This document shows, in pieces, positions 16,868 through 25,423 of a stretch of 64,000 nucleotides of DNA. The DNA is from CAIWHR01 sp963734055. Its GTDB lineage: Bacteria > Pseudomonadota > Gammaproteobacteria > Burkholderiales > Casimicrobiaceae. The translations under genes and the position numbers were made by a program. The stretch spans positions 186,001 through 250,000 of the forward strand of contig CAVTFQ010000009.1 of assembly GCA_963734055.1 (NCBI GenBank), read 5' to 3'. Below the pieces are notes generated by a model, which saw only the letters and a program-made list of their open reading frames with translations, was not told the DNA's origin and did not search any database. How positions within the stretch are numbered: the first letter of the stretch is position 1; every line of letters begins with the position of its first letter.

Positions 16868-16909
16868 CGGGCCGCGCGCCGCCACTTGATCGCGGCGGCA
16901 CGCGGCCCG
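16868..16909. terminator. Hairpin between convergent qseC and the PepSY gene
   Basis: The 9-base arms CGGGCCGCG (16868-16876) and CGCGGCCCG (16901-16909) pair, with further GCCGCC/GGCGGC pairing inside. It sits just after the qseC stop and 22 bp before the end of the convergent gene. There is no strong T-run on either side, so terminator activity is only likely. Confidence 0.5.
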
Positions 16910-16931
16910 AAAGGCAAACGCGGGGCGTCAG

Positions 16932-17417
16932 TCAATCGTTGATGATGGCGGGCCGTCGCCAGGCGATCTCGCGCGTCGCCGAGTTGACCTTCAGCCGGGC
17001 GATCGGGCCTTGGGGCAGCCGCACGTCGACGTCGTAATGCGCCGGGGAGCCGTTGGTCGCATCGAGCTCGGCCGCGAGCAACTCTCCCGGAATCGCCGCC
17101 GTCACCAGCGCGGTCGCGTACACCAGCGGCGCGGACCCGGCACCAACCGGCACGGGTTCGCGCGAGGCGATCTCAAGTGTGACGGCATCGACGTCGAGCC
17201 GTGCCATCCCGCTAGCGGGGAAGCGCATGTCGACGTGGTAGTGCGCCGTTCGGTCGCCGGCGTCGTCGAGGGCGATCGCGATGACCTTGCCGGGATAGCG
17301 CGCTTCGAGCTGCGCGACCGTCTCACCGAGTCCCGCGCCGGGAGTGGCCGAGGTGCTGGCGGCGGCAGCCGCCGTGGAACCGGCGATAAGTGTGAACAAC
17401 AGGGTGCGAATGTCCAT
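16932..17417 (-). CDS. Exported protein with two PepSY-like units
   Basis: 161 residues with a signal peptide (cut near the Ala-rich stretch AAAAASTSA). Two similar units follow: TAHYHVDMRFPASGMARLDVD and PAHYDVDVRLPQGPIARLKVN. Each ends in a T-EIA-R motif (TLEIASREP, TREIAWRRP), as PepSY-type repeats do. PepSY proteins are periplasmic and often bind or inhibit partners. It faces the cytochrome/QseBC operon, and a CTTAA-N6-CTTAA box 84 bp upstream suggests the same regulator controls it. GGAGAG precedes the ATG. Confidence 0.75.
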   Translation of the reverse strand: MDIRTLLFTLIAGSTAAAAASTSATPGAGLGETVAQLEARYPGKVIAIALDDAGDRTAHYHVDMRFPASGMARLDVDAVTLEIASREPVPVGAGSAPLVYATALVTAAIPGELLAAELDATNGSPAHYDVDVRLPQGPIARLKVNSATREIAWRRPAIIND

Positions 17418-17500
17418 GGCGAACTCTCCGATTGACGTGCGCTGCGATCGGATGCCCATGCCTCCGTGCCCACGCATGTCATGCAGGCTACGTGCGCCCG

Positions 17501-17516
17501 CTTAACGAATCCTTAA
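17501..17516 (-). promoter_or_regulatory. QseB/PmrA-type box before the PepSY gene
   Basis: CTTAA-CGAATC-CTTAA, an exact match to the CTTAA-N6-CTTAA layout. Read towards the PepSY gene it is TTAAG-N6-TTAAG, the same orientation relative to its gene as the box at 13160-13175. It is 84 bp from the PepSY start. Confidence 0.7.
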
Positions 17517-17539
17517 CCATGGAATGCCCCGGAGCGCCC

Positions 17540-17953
17540 TCACGCGCCGGCGATCACCATCCACGGCACGCCGAAGCGGTCGGCGACCATCCCGAACTTC
17601 GAGGCGAAGAACGTCTTCGCGAGCGGCGCCTGAACCTTGCCGCCCTCGGCGAGGGCGGTGAACATCCGCTCGGCTTCGGCGTCGCTCGCCGCGGTCACCG
17701 CCAACGAGAATCCCTTGAACTCCAGCTGGCCGCTGACGTGACCATCGGAGGCCATCACCGTCGTGTCGCCAATGCTGAAGCTCGAATGCATGACTTTGTT
17801 CTCGCTGCCGGCCGGCAGCATGCCGGGTGGCGGCGGCTCGGGACTCTCCTTGTAGCGCATGATGCGGACGTCCTTTGCCCCAAGAGCGCGCTGGTAGAAC
17901 TGGATGGCCTCGTCGCAGCGGCCATTGAAGAACAGGTAGGGCTCGACCGGCAT
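17540..17953 (-). CDS. VOC-fold (PhnB/3-demethylubiquinone-type) protein
   Basis: 137 residues of the PhnB-like VOC/glyoxalase superfamily: YLFFNGRCDEAIQFYQRALGA near the start, HSSFSIGDTTVMASDG in the middle, and FGMVADRFGVPWMVI at the end. VOC proteins bind a metal or small molecule, and members act as isomerases or resistance proteins; the substrate is unknown here. Its neighbours give no clue. Confidence 0.85.
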   Translation of the reverse strand: MPVEPYLFFNGRCDEAIQFYQRALGAKDVRIMRYKESPEPPPPGMLPAGSENKVMHSSFSIGDTTVMASDGHVSGQLEFKGFSLAVTAASDAEAERMFTALAEGGKVQAPLAKTFFASKFGMVADRFGVPWMVIAGA

Positions 17954-18109
17954 GGCGCCTCCTCGCGGCGGTAGGTGACGGGTGAGACCAGCGCGGCCGT
18001 CCTGGAGTTCGGACGAAGCCTGCCAACGGGTCGTTTCTGATGTGCCTGCGCCACCGCGCGTGATCGGCTAACATCGCGACGGAAGCGAATTCCGCAGGAG
18101 AATATCCCG

Positions 18110-19066
18110 ATGACGACGACCAGGCGCAAGCTGGGCCGGACCGGGTTCGACGTCGCGCCCCTCGCGCTGGGCGGGAACGTGTTCGGCTGGACGGCCGACG
18201 CGCCGACGTCGTTCGCGGTGCTCGACCGCTTCGTGGACGCGGGCTTCAATCTGATCGACACCGCGGACTCGTACTCGCGGTGGGCGAGCGGGCACCAGGG
18301 CGGCGAATCGGAGACGATCATCGGGCGCTGGATCGCCCAGCGCGGCCGCCACGACGACGTGGTCGTGGCCACCAAGGTCGGCTCGGAGATGGGACAGGGC
18401 CACAAAGTGCTGCGGAAGGACTACATCCTGCGCGCGGCAGAAGCGTCGCTCCGGCGCCTCCAGGTCGACTGCATCGACCTCTACCAGTCGCACTGGGACG
18501 ACGAGAACACGCCGTTCGAGGAGACGCTCGCCGCCTACGATCAACTGATCCGGCAGGGCAAGGTGAAGGCGATCGGCGCGTCGAACCTGACCCCCGCCCG
18601 GCTGCAGCAGGCGCTCGACAGCGCTCGGGCGCACGGCCTCCCGCCCTACGCGACGCTGCAGCCGCATTACAACCTCTACGAGCGTGCGAGCTTCGAAGGT
18701 GAGCTCCAGGCGCTGTGCGTGCGCGAGGGGATCGGCGTCATCACCTACTTCTCGCTCGCCGCCGGCTTCCTCACGGGCAAGTACCGTTCGCCGGCCGACT
18801 TTGGCAAGAGCGCGCGCGGCGAGGGCATGAAGAAGTTCATGAACGAACGCGGGATGCGCATCCTCGATGCGCTCGCCGCCGTCGCGGCGCGTCTCGGCGC
18901 CACGCCGGCGCAGGTCGCGCTGGCCTGGCTCATGGCACGCCCCGGCGTCACTGCCCCCATCGCGAGTGCGACTAGCGTCGCGCAGCTCGACGAGCTCCTC
19001 CGTGCGGCGGCGCTCGTGCTCGATGCGGAAGCGATGCGGGCGCTCGATGCGGCGAGCGCGGCTTAG
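18110..19066 (+). CDS. Aldo/keto reductase
   Basis: 318 residues of the aldo/keto reductase family, with the catalytic tetrad visible as Asp and Tyr in NLIDTADSYSRW, Lys in VVATKVGSEMG, and His in DLYQSHWDD. A TIM-barrel NADPH-dependent oxidoreductase. The sequence is of the YdhF/Tas-type subgroup; the substrate is not predictable. AGGAGAATATCCCG precedes the ATG. Confidence 0.88.
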   Translation: MTTTRRKLGRTGFDVAPLALGGNVFGWTADAPTSFAVLDRFVDAGFNLIDTADSYSRWASGHQGGESETIIGRWIAQRGRHDDVVVATKVGSEMGQGHKVLRKDYILRAAEASLRRLQVDCIDLYQSHWDDENTPFEETLAAYDQLIRQGKVKAIGASNLTPARLQQALDSARAHGLPPYATLQPHYNLYERASFEGELQALCVREGIGVITYFSLAAGFLTGKYRSPADFGKSARGEGMKKFMNERGMRILDALAAVAARLGATPAQVALAWLMARPGVTAPIASATSVAQLDELLRAAALVLDAEAMRALDAASAA

Positions 19067-19078
19067 GCCTGTTCACAC
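19066..19078 (+). repeat. Partial copy of the 53651-53718 inverted-repeat end
   Basis: GGCCTGTTCACAC overlaps the end of the aldo/keto reductase gene. It is identical to the end sequence of the inverted-repeat element at 53651-53718. Confidence 0.45.
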
Positions 19079-19169
19079 CAGGTGCGCACACGCCCCGGCA
19101 GCGGGACTCGCCGCAGCGAGCGTATGATGGCGGCGCCCCGCGAATGCGGCCGGCGCCAACCCATCCGCG

Positions 19170-19583
19170 ATGACGCCACCGGACACGATCGAGAGCACGC
19201 ACAAGAGCAAGAACGGGCTCAAGCGCATCGCCAACGCATTCTTCTACTCGCTGTCGGGACTGCAGCTCGCCTACGTGCACGAGCACGCGTTCCGGCAGGA
19301 ACTGCTCCTCGCCGTGATCCTGTTGCCGATCGCCTGCGTCGTGTCGGTGGCGCCGGTCGAGCGCGTGCTATTGATCGGAACGGTGCTGCTCGTCCTGATC
19401 GTCGAGCTCCTGAACTCGAGCATCGAAGCGGCGGTCGACCGGATCGGGTTCGAGACGCATCACCTTGCCAAGCGAGCCAAGGACATCGGCAGCGCCGCCG
19501 TGTTCCTCGCGCTCGTGCTCCTCGGGGTTACGTGGCTCCTCGTCGCAGGGCCGCTGCTGTTCGCGCTCCTCCCGCAGAAGTAG
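19170..19583 (+). CDS. dgkA: Diacylglycerol kinase
   Basis: 137 residues with three membrane helices and the DgkA signature, LLNSSIEAAVDRIG followed by HLAKRAKDIGSAAVF, with the catalytic Glu of NSSIEA. It phosphorylates diacylglycerol in the inner membrane and recycles lipid turned over in envelope synthesis. About 15 residues longer than E. coli DgkA. It is convergent with the HEAT-repeat gene, with 9 bp between the stops. Confidence 0.92.
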   Translation: MTPPDTIESTHKSKNGLKRIANAFFYSLSGLQLAYVHEHAFRQELLLAVILLPIACVVSVAPVERVLLIGTVLLVLIVELLNSSIEAAVDRIGFETHHLAKRAKDIGSAAVFLALVLLGVTWLLVAGPLLFALLPQK

Positions 19584-19592
19584 CGCGTCGGA

Positions 19593-21356
19593 TCACGGGC
19601 GACCGAGCAGCGCCTGCTGCACCTCCGCCGGGCACGCCACCTTCGCGTAGTCGAGCAGCGTCTGCCCGTTCATCCGCAGCTCGGGATCCCCGCCCAGGCT
19701 CACGAGCTGCGCGACCGCGGCGGCGACGCGCGCAGGCGCCACCTGCGGCAGGCCGCAGTGCTGCAACGCGCCGCCGATCGGCGTGAAGTCCGTGGACCGG
19801 CCGTCGGGCAGCACGAGCGGCACGTTGACGTTCCCGGCGTTGACGACGCGTGCGATCGCGTTGCGGTCGCCGGCGCGAAGCGCCGCGTAGAACTTCATCA
19901 GGTCGGCGCCCTTCGCGCCGGGTTGCGGCGGGGCGGGCTTCGGCAATGCGCCCGCCGCCACGGCGGCTACGCGCGCGCCCGCTTCGCGCCACGAGGGCTT
20001 GATCTCGTCGAGCGCGCGGATCGCCGCCTCGCGCACCTTGGGATCGCTCGCGCTCGTCCACGGCCGCAGCAGGTCGGCCAGTGGACCCGCGGCGCTGTGC
20101 GCCTGACCGATGTAGTCGAGCAGCGCGGCCTGGGCGGCGGGGTCGGGATTCTCCTTCAGCGCTTCGAGGTACATCGTCGCCGACTTAGCGAAATCGCGCT
20201 CGGTGAAGCGCAGCGCTCGGCTCGCCTCGTCGAACGTCGGGCCCGGACGCTCGCGCGCGAGTACCGTCCGGAACGCCTGCAGGGCCGCGGGCTTCGAGGC
20301 GGCCAGGACCGCCGACGGCAGATCGCGCGTGCCGTTGCTTGCATCGCCGAGGGCCGAGAGCGAGACGGCACGAATCTCTGGCGGCGCGCCGCTCGTCGCG
20401 AGCTCGGCGAGCTCCAGCATGCCGAGGGCGGTTCTCCCCGCGACATCCTTGAGCGCCCGTGCCGCGCACGCCTGGCGGCGCGGATCGGAGAGCGCGCGCG
20501 CCGCCACCGGCACCCACTCGTTCAGGTCGCCCTGATCGAGGAGCCTCGGCATGAGCGCAAAGGCGGCTTCGACCGCGTCGGTGCCGGGCGCGTCGGACGC
20601 GGCGACGAGCAGGCGCGCGAAATGCTCCGGAGGCGGCGCCGCGACCGCCATCGCGCGCAGCACGTCGCCGGTGCCCGGGCGGTTCGAGCTCGCGGCGCGC
20701 TCGAGCACGGCCAGCACGCCGCGGTCACCGGTCCTGACAAGACGGACCAGCGTCGCATTGGCGATGGCGACGTTGTCGCGCGCGCCCGAGTTGTCGGTCG
20801 AATTCGCGCGCACGTGCTCGGCGTAGAGCCACTCCAGCACGAACGTCGCGAGCACCGGCGGCGGATCGAGGCCGATGAGTCCGCGCGCCGCGAGGAAGCG
20901 CTCGTAGCCGTAGGGTCCCGGCGTGCGCAGCGCCTTCCGGCGAACTTCGGCCAGCGATGTCGGCGCCTCTCCGAGCTGCTCCAGCGCGTTCGCCGCGTAC
21001 ATCGCGACCGCGAGGCTCGCATCGTCGAGTGCGGCTCGCAGCGCCGGGATGGCGGCCCGTGCGGCCGCAGCGTCGTCGGCGTCGGGATTGCGAGAGATGG
21101 TCCAGAGCCCGCGCGCGGCGGCGCGGCGCACGGGCTCGCTAGGCTCGTTGAGCGCCTCGATCAGCAGCGGCACGGCGGCGCGCGGCTCGTAGCGCGCGAG
21201 CGAATCGGCGGCCCCGACGCGATCCTTGACGCTCATGTTGCGCGATTGGAGGATGCCCGCGTTCGCGCGCACGGACGCGTCGTCGGCCCCGGCCGGCGAT
21301 GTCGGGAGCGACAGCGCGCATGCCGCGATGGCGGCAAGCAGGCGGGCCGGTGTCAT
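19593..21356 (-). CDS. Exported HEAT-repeat protein with ankyrin-like C-terminus
   Basis: 587 residues with a signal peptide (MTPARLLAAIAACALSLPTS). At least six HEAT-like helix pairs follow (for example AVPLLIEALNEPSEPVRRAA and LRPWTSASDPKVREAAIRAL). The last ~100 residues (LMKFYAALRAGDRNAIARV, then LVSLGGDPELRMNGQTLLDYA) look like degenerate ankyrin repeats. It is probably a periplasmic scaffold for protein binding. Function unknown. Confidence 0.75.
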   Translation of the reverse strand: MTPARLLAAIAACALSLPTSPAGADDASVRANAGILQSRNMSVKDRVGAADSLARYEPRAAVPLLIEALNEPSEPVRRAAARGLWTISRNPDADDAAAARAAIPALRAALDDASLAVAMYAANALEQLGEAPTSLAEVRRKALRTPGPYGYERFLAARGLIGLDPPPVLATFVLEWLYAEHVRANSTDNSGARDNVAIANATLVRLVRTGDRGVLAVLERAASSNRPGTGDVLRAMAVAAPPPEHFARLLVAASDAPGTDAVEAAFALMPRLLDQGDLNEWVPVAARALSDPRRQACAARALKDVAGRTALGMLELAELATSGAPPEIRAVSLSALGDASNGTRDLPSAVLAASKPAALQAFRTVLARERPGPTFDEASRALRFTERDFAKSATMYLEALKENPDPAAQAALLDYIGQAHSAAGPLADLLRPWTSASDPKVREAAIRALDEIKPSWREAGARVAAVAAGALPKPAPPQPGAKGADLMKFYAALRAGDRNAIARVVNAGNVNVPLVLPDGRSTDFTPIGGALQHCGLPQVAPARVAAAVAQLVSLGGDPELRMNGQTLLDYAKVACPAEVQQALLGRP

Positions 21357-21558
21357 GGGCGAGGAGTGTAATGCAACGGTCCTGGATGAAGGACTCGCAG
21401 GAGGTCGAGGACATCGAATGGCCGTCGATCCTGGTCGATCCCGCCGGCGCGATGCTGGGCCGTGGCAACCGAAGAAGAGATGTAACAGAAGATGTAGCGA
21501 CACTTTCCAATGGCCACCGGCCGGAATACCATTGGGGTTGTACTGTTGGCCGACGACG

Positions 21559-22158
21559 ATGGTGCGCGTCCCTCTTGCAGCAGTAGCGGGTTGCCTGGTC
21601 CTGGCCGGTGCGCTCGGCGGCGCATCCGCGCGGGCCGACGTGTACGTGTGGGTCGACGGCGCGGGCAGTACGAACGTCAGCAATCTCGCTCCACCCGAGG
21701 ACGCGCGCGTCACGAAGGTGATCCACAGCGTCCCGCGCACCGCCGCGCAGGAAGAGGCCGCGCGCGAGGCGGCGCGGCGCGCCGAGATCCAGGCTCTCAA
21801 CGATCGCGTTGCAAAGCTGCAGGAGGATCTCGAGCAGCAGCGCCGCGATGCCGCGTGGACGCCGGCCGCCTACGCGCCGCCGCCAACGATCGTTTATGCA
21901 CCTCCCCCCGCGCCGTACGTGAATTATGCGCCGCCTCCGTCGTACGTCGCGGACGTCGCGCCCACTGCCTTCGGCTGCGATTACCCCTGGAACAACTGCG
22001 GCTTCGGCGGGTTTGGCTGGCCGTATGCGCCAACGGTCATCGTGACGGACGGCGGGAGGCATTTCCATCGTGGCGGGCCGGGCCACGTCACGCGCCCGAC
22101 CGCGCCGCCGCGGTGGACCGGGCCGATTCGCCCGCTGGGAGTCGCCCGCCGGAGTTGA
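21559..22158 (+). CDS. Exported DUF4124-type protein
   Basis: 199 residues with a signal peptide (to about GGASARADV). The DUF4124 pattern DVYVWVDGAGSTNVSNLAPP follows, then a charged coiled-coil (QALNDRVAKLQEDLEQQRRD) and a long Pro/Tyr-rich tail. This family is exported and of unknown function; DUF4124 proteins also occur at 1109-1609. Confidence 0.7.
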   Translation: MVRVPLAAVAGCLVLAGALGGASARADVYVWVDGAGSTNVSNLAPPEDARVTKVIHSVPRTAAQEEAAREAARRAEIQALNDRVAKLQEDLEQQRRDAAWTPAAYAPPPTIVYAPPPAPYVNYAPPPSYVADVAPTAFGCDYPWNNCGFGGFGWPYAPTVIVTDGGRHFHRGGPGHVTRPTAPPRWTGPIRPLGVARRS

Positions 22159-22363
22159 TCGCGACCGGGACGCATGCCGCCCTCGGCCGCTGTCCCTTCG
22201 ATCGCTTCTTGGCCTTTCGCGCTCGCGCCTGACGGGCATGTAGGGCGACGGCGCACACGCATGTCAGTGCGCCCCGCGTCGTGACAACCTCGGCGGTCCT
22301 CTCCGGTCGAATCCTGATCGGCGCAATCGAGCGCCGATGCCTGTTTTCTATCGGAGGTCGAGC

Positions 22364-22816
22364 ATGAACATGCGATGTTCGAAATGGATCGTACCTACCG
22401 TCTTCGCGGTGGCGGCGACGAGCGCATTCGCGGACGACGTCCAGGATTCCCAGGGCCGCTCGATCGCGGTGGCGCCGCCCGACACCGTGATCGTGGCGCC
22501 GACACCGGATTTCAGTCCGGGGAAGATCGTACTCTATGAAAACCCGAACTTCAGCGGCGCGCGGGTCACGCTCGATCGCGGCATCATGCCGGACCTCGAT
22601 TGGGCCAACTTCGCCCACTCGAATCATCGCGCCACCTCGATTCTGGTCGAGTCGGGCACCTGGCGGGTGTGCACCGAGATGGCGTTCCGGGGGGAGTGCC
22701 GGATCGTCGGCCCGGGTGAGTATCCGTACCTGAGTGGATCGATGTACACGGGCATCGCGTCGGCGGAGCAAGTGCGCCGTCCCGAGCTGGGCGCGCTGAC
22801 GATCGAGACACCATAA
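22364..22816 (+). CDS. Exported beta/gamma-crystallin domain protein
   Basis: 150 residues. The signal peptide ends near TSAFADDV and is followed by a beta/gamma-crystallin domain (VLYENPNFSGARVTLDRG, then WRVCTEMAFRGECRIVGPGEYP). It is closely related to the next gene, 17 bp downstream, and to the crystallin gene at 12206. GGAGGT precedes the ATG. Likely periplasmic or surface; calcium binding is possible but not shown. Confidence 0.8.
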   Translation: MNMRCSKWIVPTVFAVAATSAFADDVQDSQGRSIAVAPPDTVIVAPTPDFSPGKIVLYENPNFSGARVTLDRGIMPDLDWANFAHSNHRATSILVESGTWRVCTEMAFRGECRIVGPGEYPYLSGSMYTGIASAEQVRRPELGALTIETP

Positions 22817-22833
22817 CGCGACGGAGGAGGCCT

Positions 22834-23625
22834 ATGATTTCAGCCATCAGGATCGCGGCTTGCGCGATGGCGCTGGCCGCGACGAACGCCTTCGCCGGAC
22901 AGATCACGCTCTACGAGAGTCCGGACTTTGGAGGCCGCTACATGATCGCGAGCGGCGACATGAATTATCTGAACAGGAAGGGCTTCAGCAGCGATGCGTC
23001 GTCGGTCGTGGTGTCGAGCGGGGTCTGGGAGGTTTGCACCGACACTTACTATCACGGCACTTGCGCGCAACTCGTGCCCGGCAATTATCCGCGGCTCGAG
23101 GACACGATGCGCGGGCGCATCGTTTCTGCGCGCGAGCTGGCCGAGGCGGCACCCGTTGTCGTGGCGCAGCCGTCAGTCGTGGCCGGCGGCGCCCCCGTGG
23201 TCGTGACCGCGCCCGCGGTAACTCCGGCGCCCGTCGTCGTGACCCCGGCGCCGTCGTTCGCGACCGCCACACAGTCGGTCGTGGTCACGCCGGCGCCGGT
23301 GCTGACGGTCGTCCAACCACCGTCCATGGGACGCGTCGTCCTGTATGAATACCCGAACTACGGCGGAAAGGGCGCTGCGATCGATCGGGGCCAGGCCAAG
23401 GACCTCGATTGGGCCGGCTTCAGCAATCCGCTCCACCGGGCGACGTCGCTTAAAGTCGAATCCGGCACGTGGGTCGTGTGCACGCAGCGGGGATTCCAGG
23501 GCGACTGCCGCGTTCTCTCCCCGGGCGAGTATCCGAACCTGTCGGGGCCGCTCGCCACCGGAATAGCCTCGGCGCACCAGGTCTGGCGTCCCGAGTACGG
23601 CGCGCTGACCGTCTACACCCGCTGA
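22834..23625 (+). CDS. Exported double beta/gamma-crystallin protein
   Basis: 263 residues. A signal peptide (to about NAFAGQIT) is followed by two beta/gamma-crystallin domains, about 22-95 (YESPDFGGRYM, then WEVCTDTYYHGTCAQL) and 175-255 (YEYPNYGGKGAAID, then WVVCTQRGFQGDCRVL). A Val/Ala/Pro-rich linker of about 75 residues separates them. The second domain is closest to the preceding gene, suggesting duplication. GGAGGAGGCCT precedes the ATG. Confidence 0.8.
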   Translation: MISAIRIAACAMALAATNAFAGQITLYESPDFGGRYMIASGDMNYLNRKGFSSDASSVVVSSGVWEVCTDTYYHGTCAQLVPGNYPRLEDTMRGRIVSARELAEAAPVVVAQPSVVAGGAPVVVTAPAVTPAPVVVTPAPSFATATQSVVVTPAPVLTVVQPPSMGRVVLYEYPNYGGKGAAIDRGQAKDLDWAGFSNPLHRATSLKVESGTWVVCTQRGFQGDCRVLSPGEYPNLSGPLATGIASAHQVWRPEYGALTVYTR

Positions 23626-23699
23626 TCGCGTGGCGGGCATTGGCCACGGGCGGACTCTGATCTCAAAGGTCCGCTCGCGGCCCCGCGCCAAGCGTCCGA

Positions 23700-24350
23700 T
23701 CAGAGCGCGAGGATCAACGCGAAGAGTGCGGCCGCGCCCACGACGCCAGCCTCCGGCGCGTTCATCGCCCACTGCGTCAGCGCGGCGATCGCGCAGGCCA
23801 GCAGCGGAATGGCGAGCAGCAGCCAGCGCACCGGCCCGCGGACCAGTGCCATCGCGGCGGCCGTCGCGATCGCCGTCGGGTCGGGCGCCACGCCGAACAC
23901 TTCCACGGTCGTCCACGAACGTCCGGCGAGCGGCGCGAGCCACGGGTAGCCGGCGACCACGATCGCCGTCAGCGCGATCGCGAGCCGCGAGCGGAGATCG
24001 CGCGGAGTCTTGAAGGCAATCCGTCCGGCGAGGACGCCAAGGCTGGCAAACAGCAGCGCCTGCAGCGCGAATGCCGCCGCGAACCACGGCGCGACCCAGT
24101 TGATCTGCGCGTAGCGCTGGTAGAGGAACACCCAGGCGACCCAGAGCCAGCAGGCGGCCAGCAGTCCGGCAACGAGGCGGTCGCGACGGCTGTGACCAGC
24201 GACCAGCAGCCAGACGATCGCGACGCCGATCGCGAGTCCGGCGGCCTGCGCCGGCCAGATCGCCTGGTTGTACAGCTCGAAGAGTCGGTGATAAGTCCGC
24301 GGCGAAAAGAGCAGGAAGCTCGAGAGCCGGTACGTCCACCATTCGGACAT
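23700..24350 (-). CDS. DUF6064-like membrane protein
   Basis: 216 residues with about six membrane helices. The opening (WWTYRLSSFLLFSPRTYHRL, then FELYNQ) is the signature of the DUF6064 family of inner-membrane proteins. Function unknown. It ends the minus-strand pair with the aldo/keto reductase gene, 6 bp apart. Confidence 0.8.
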   Translation of the reverse strand: MSEWWTYRLSSFLLFSPRTYHRLFELYNQAIWPAQAAGLAIGVAIVWLLVAGHSRRDRLVAGLLAACWLWVAWVFLYQRYAQINWVAPWFAAAFALQALLFASLGVLAGRIAFKTPRDLRSRLAIALTAIVVAGYPWLAPLAGRSWTTVEVFGVAPDPTAIATAAAMALVRGPVRWLLLAIPLLACAIAALTQWAMNAPEAGVVGAAALFALILAL

Positions 24351-24356
24351 TCGGGC

Positions 24357-25274
24357 CTAGCCGCGCTCGACGGCGGCGATCATTCGCGCGCGCATTGCTG
24401 CATCGGGCAGGCGGCCGGTCGCCGCGTTCATGTTCTCGCGGACGTGGGCGACACTCGTCGTCGCGGGGATGGCACAGGTGACGGCGGGATGCGACACGAT
24501 GAATTTCAGCACGAACTGCGCCCAGCTGGTGCAGTCGATCTCGGCGGCCCAAAGGGGGAGCGGCGTTCGCGCGAGCGCGCGGAGAAGGGCGCCCTGCCGG
24601 AACGGCCGATTGACGATCACCGCGATCCCGCGCTCGCGCGCAAGCGGCAGGATGCGTTGCTCGACCTCGCGGTCCACGGGGTTGTACGTGATTTGCACGA
24701 AGTCGATCGGCTGGCTCTTCATGATCGCTTCGACGTCGGCGTGGCGGCGGCCCTCCGACGTCGTGATGCCGACGTAGCGGAGCCGACCCGCCGCCTTCAT
24801 CGTCAACAGGGTCGGCAGGTGCTCCCGCCAGGCGAGCAGGTTGTGCACCTGCAGGAGATCGAAGCGGCTCACCTGCCATTTGCGGCGCGAGCGCTCGATC
24901 TGCTCGGGGGCCTCCGCGCCCGACGAGATCCACACCTTGTCTGCCGAGAAGACGCGGCCCGCGAGCCCGGCCTTGCCGAGCCCGTAGCCGATCGTGTCCT
25001 GCGACGAGCCGTACATCGGCGAGGAGTCGATCATGCGCCCGCCGGCGTCGACGAACGCGCGCATGACCTCCGTGCAGGAATCGCGCGCGACCGGGTCGTC
25101 GCCGACGTTGAAGGTGATCCAGCTGCCGAGGCCGACAACTGGGAGCGGCTCGGCGGTCGCGGGAATCGGACGGGTCAGGAGCGCACGCGATTGCCCTCGC
25201 GCAACGGGGGGGCGAAGGGCAGCGCCGGCCCCAAGGGCGGCCAGCGCGGCCAGCGTGCGGCGGCGATTCCACAT
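24357..25274 (-). CDS. Aldo/keto reductase with Tat signal
   Basis: 305 residues. The start (NRRRTLAALAALGAGAAL) fits a twin-arginine signal, so the enzyme is probably exported folded with its cofactor. The body is of the aldo/keto reductase family, with RMIDSSPMYG holding Asp and Tyr and the partner His site at LLQVHNLLAW. A periplasmic aldo/keto reductase is unusual; the substrate is unknown. Confidence 0.8.
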   Translation of the reverse strand: MWNRRRTLAALAALGAGAALRPPVARGQSRALLTRPIPATAEPLPVVGLGSWITFNVGDDPVARDSCTEVMRAFVDAGGRMIDSSPMYGSSQDTIGYGLGKAGLAGRVFSADKVWISSGAEAPEQIERSRRKWQVSRFDLLQVHNLLAWREHLPTLLTMKAAGRLRYVGITTSEGRRHADVEAIMKSQPIDFVQITYNPVDREVEQRILPLARERGIAVIVNRPFRQGALLRALARTPLPLWAAEIDCTSWAQFVLKFIVSHPAVTCAIPATTSVAHVRENMNAATGRLPDAAMRARMIAAVERG

Positions 25275-25365
25275 GGCGGGGCTCCCGGAGCGGCCTGGCG
25301 TCGATCTTACTTCGATCCGGAGCCGGGGCAGGGCGTTCGCGGCATTTCATCGCGCGGGCGTCCGG

Positions 25366-25381
25366 TGGCACAATCGACGCC
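25366..25381 (+). promoter_or_regulatory. Possible sigma-54 promoter before hcp
   Basis: TGGCACAATCGACGCC has a perfect -24 TGGCAC and a GC at the -12 position, with a weaker -12 context than consensus (TGGCACG-N4-TTGC). It is 43 bp before the hcp start. Hcp genes in several genera depend on sigma-54. Confidence 0.35.
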
Positions 25382-25423
25382 CCGGTTCGGCGTGGCGCCG
25401 GATCGGCCCCACCGGGAGGTCCC

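Noticed and set aside
19066..19169. tRNA or small RNA in the gap before dgkA
   Set aside because: No cloverleaf or strong structured RNA was visible.
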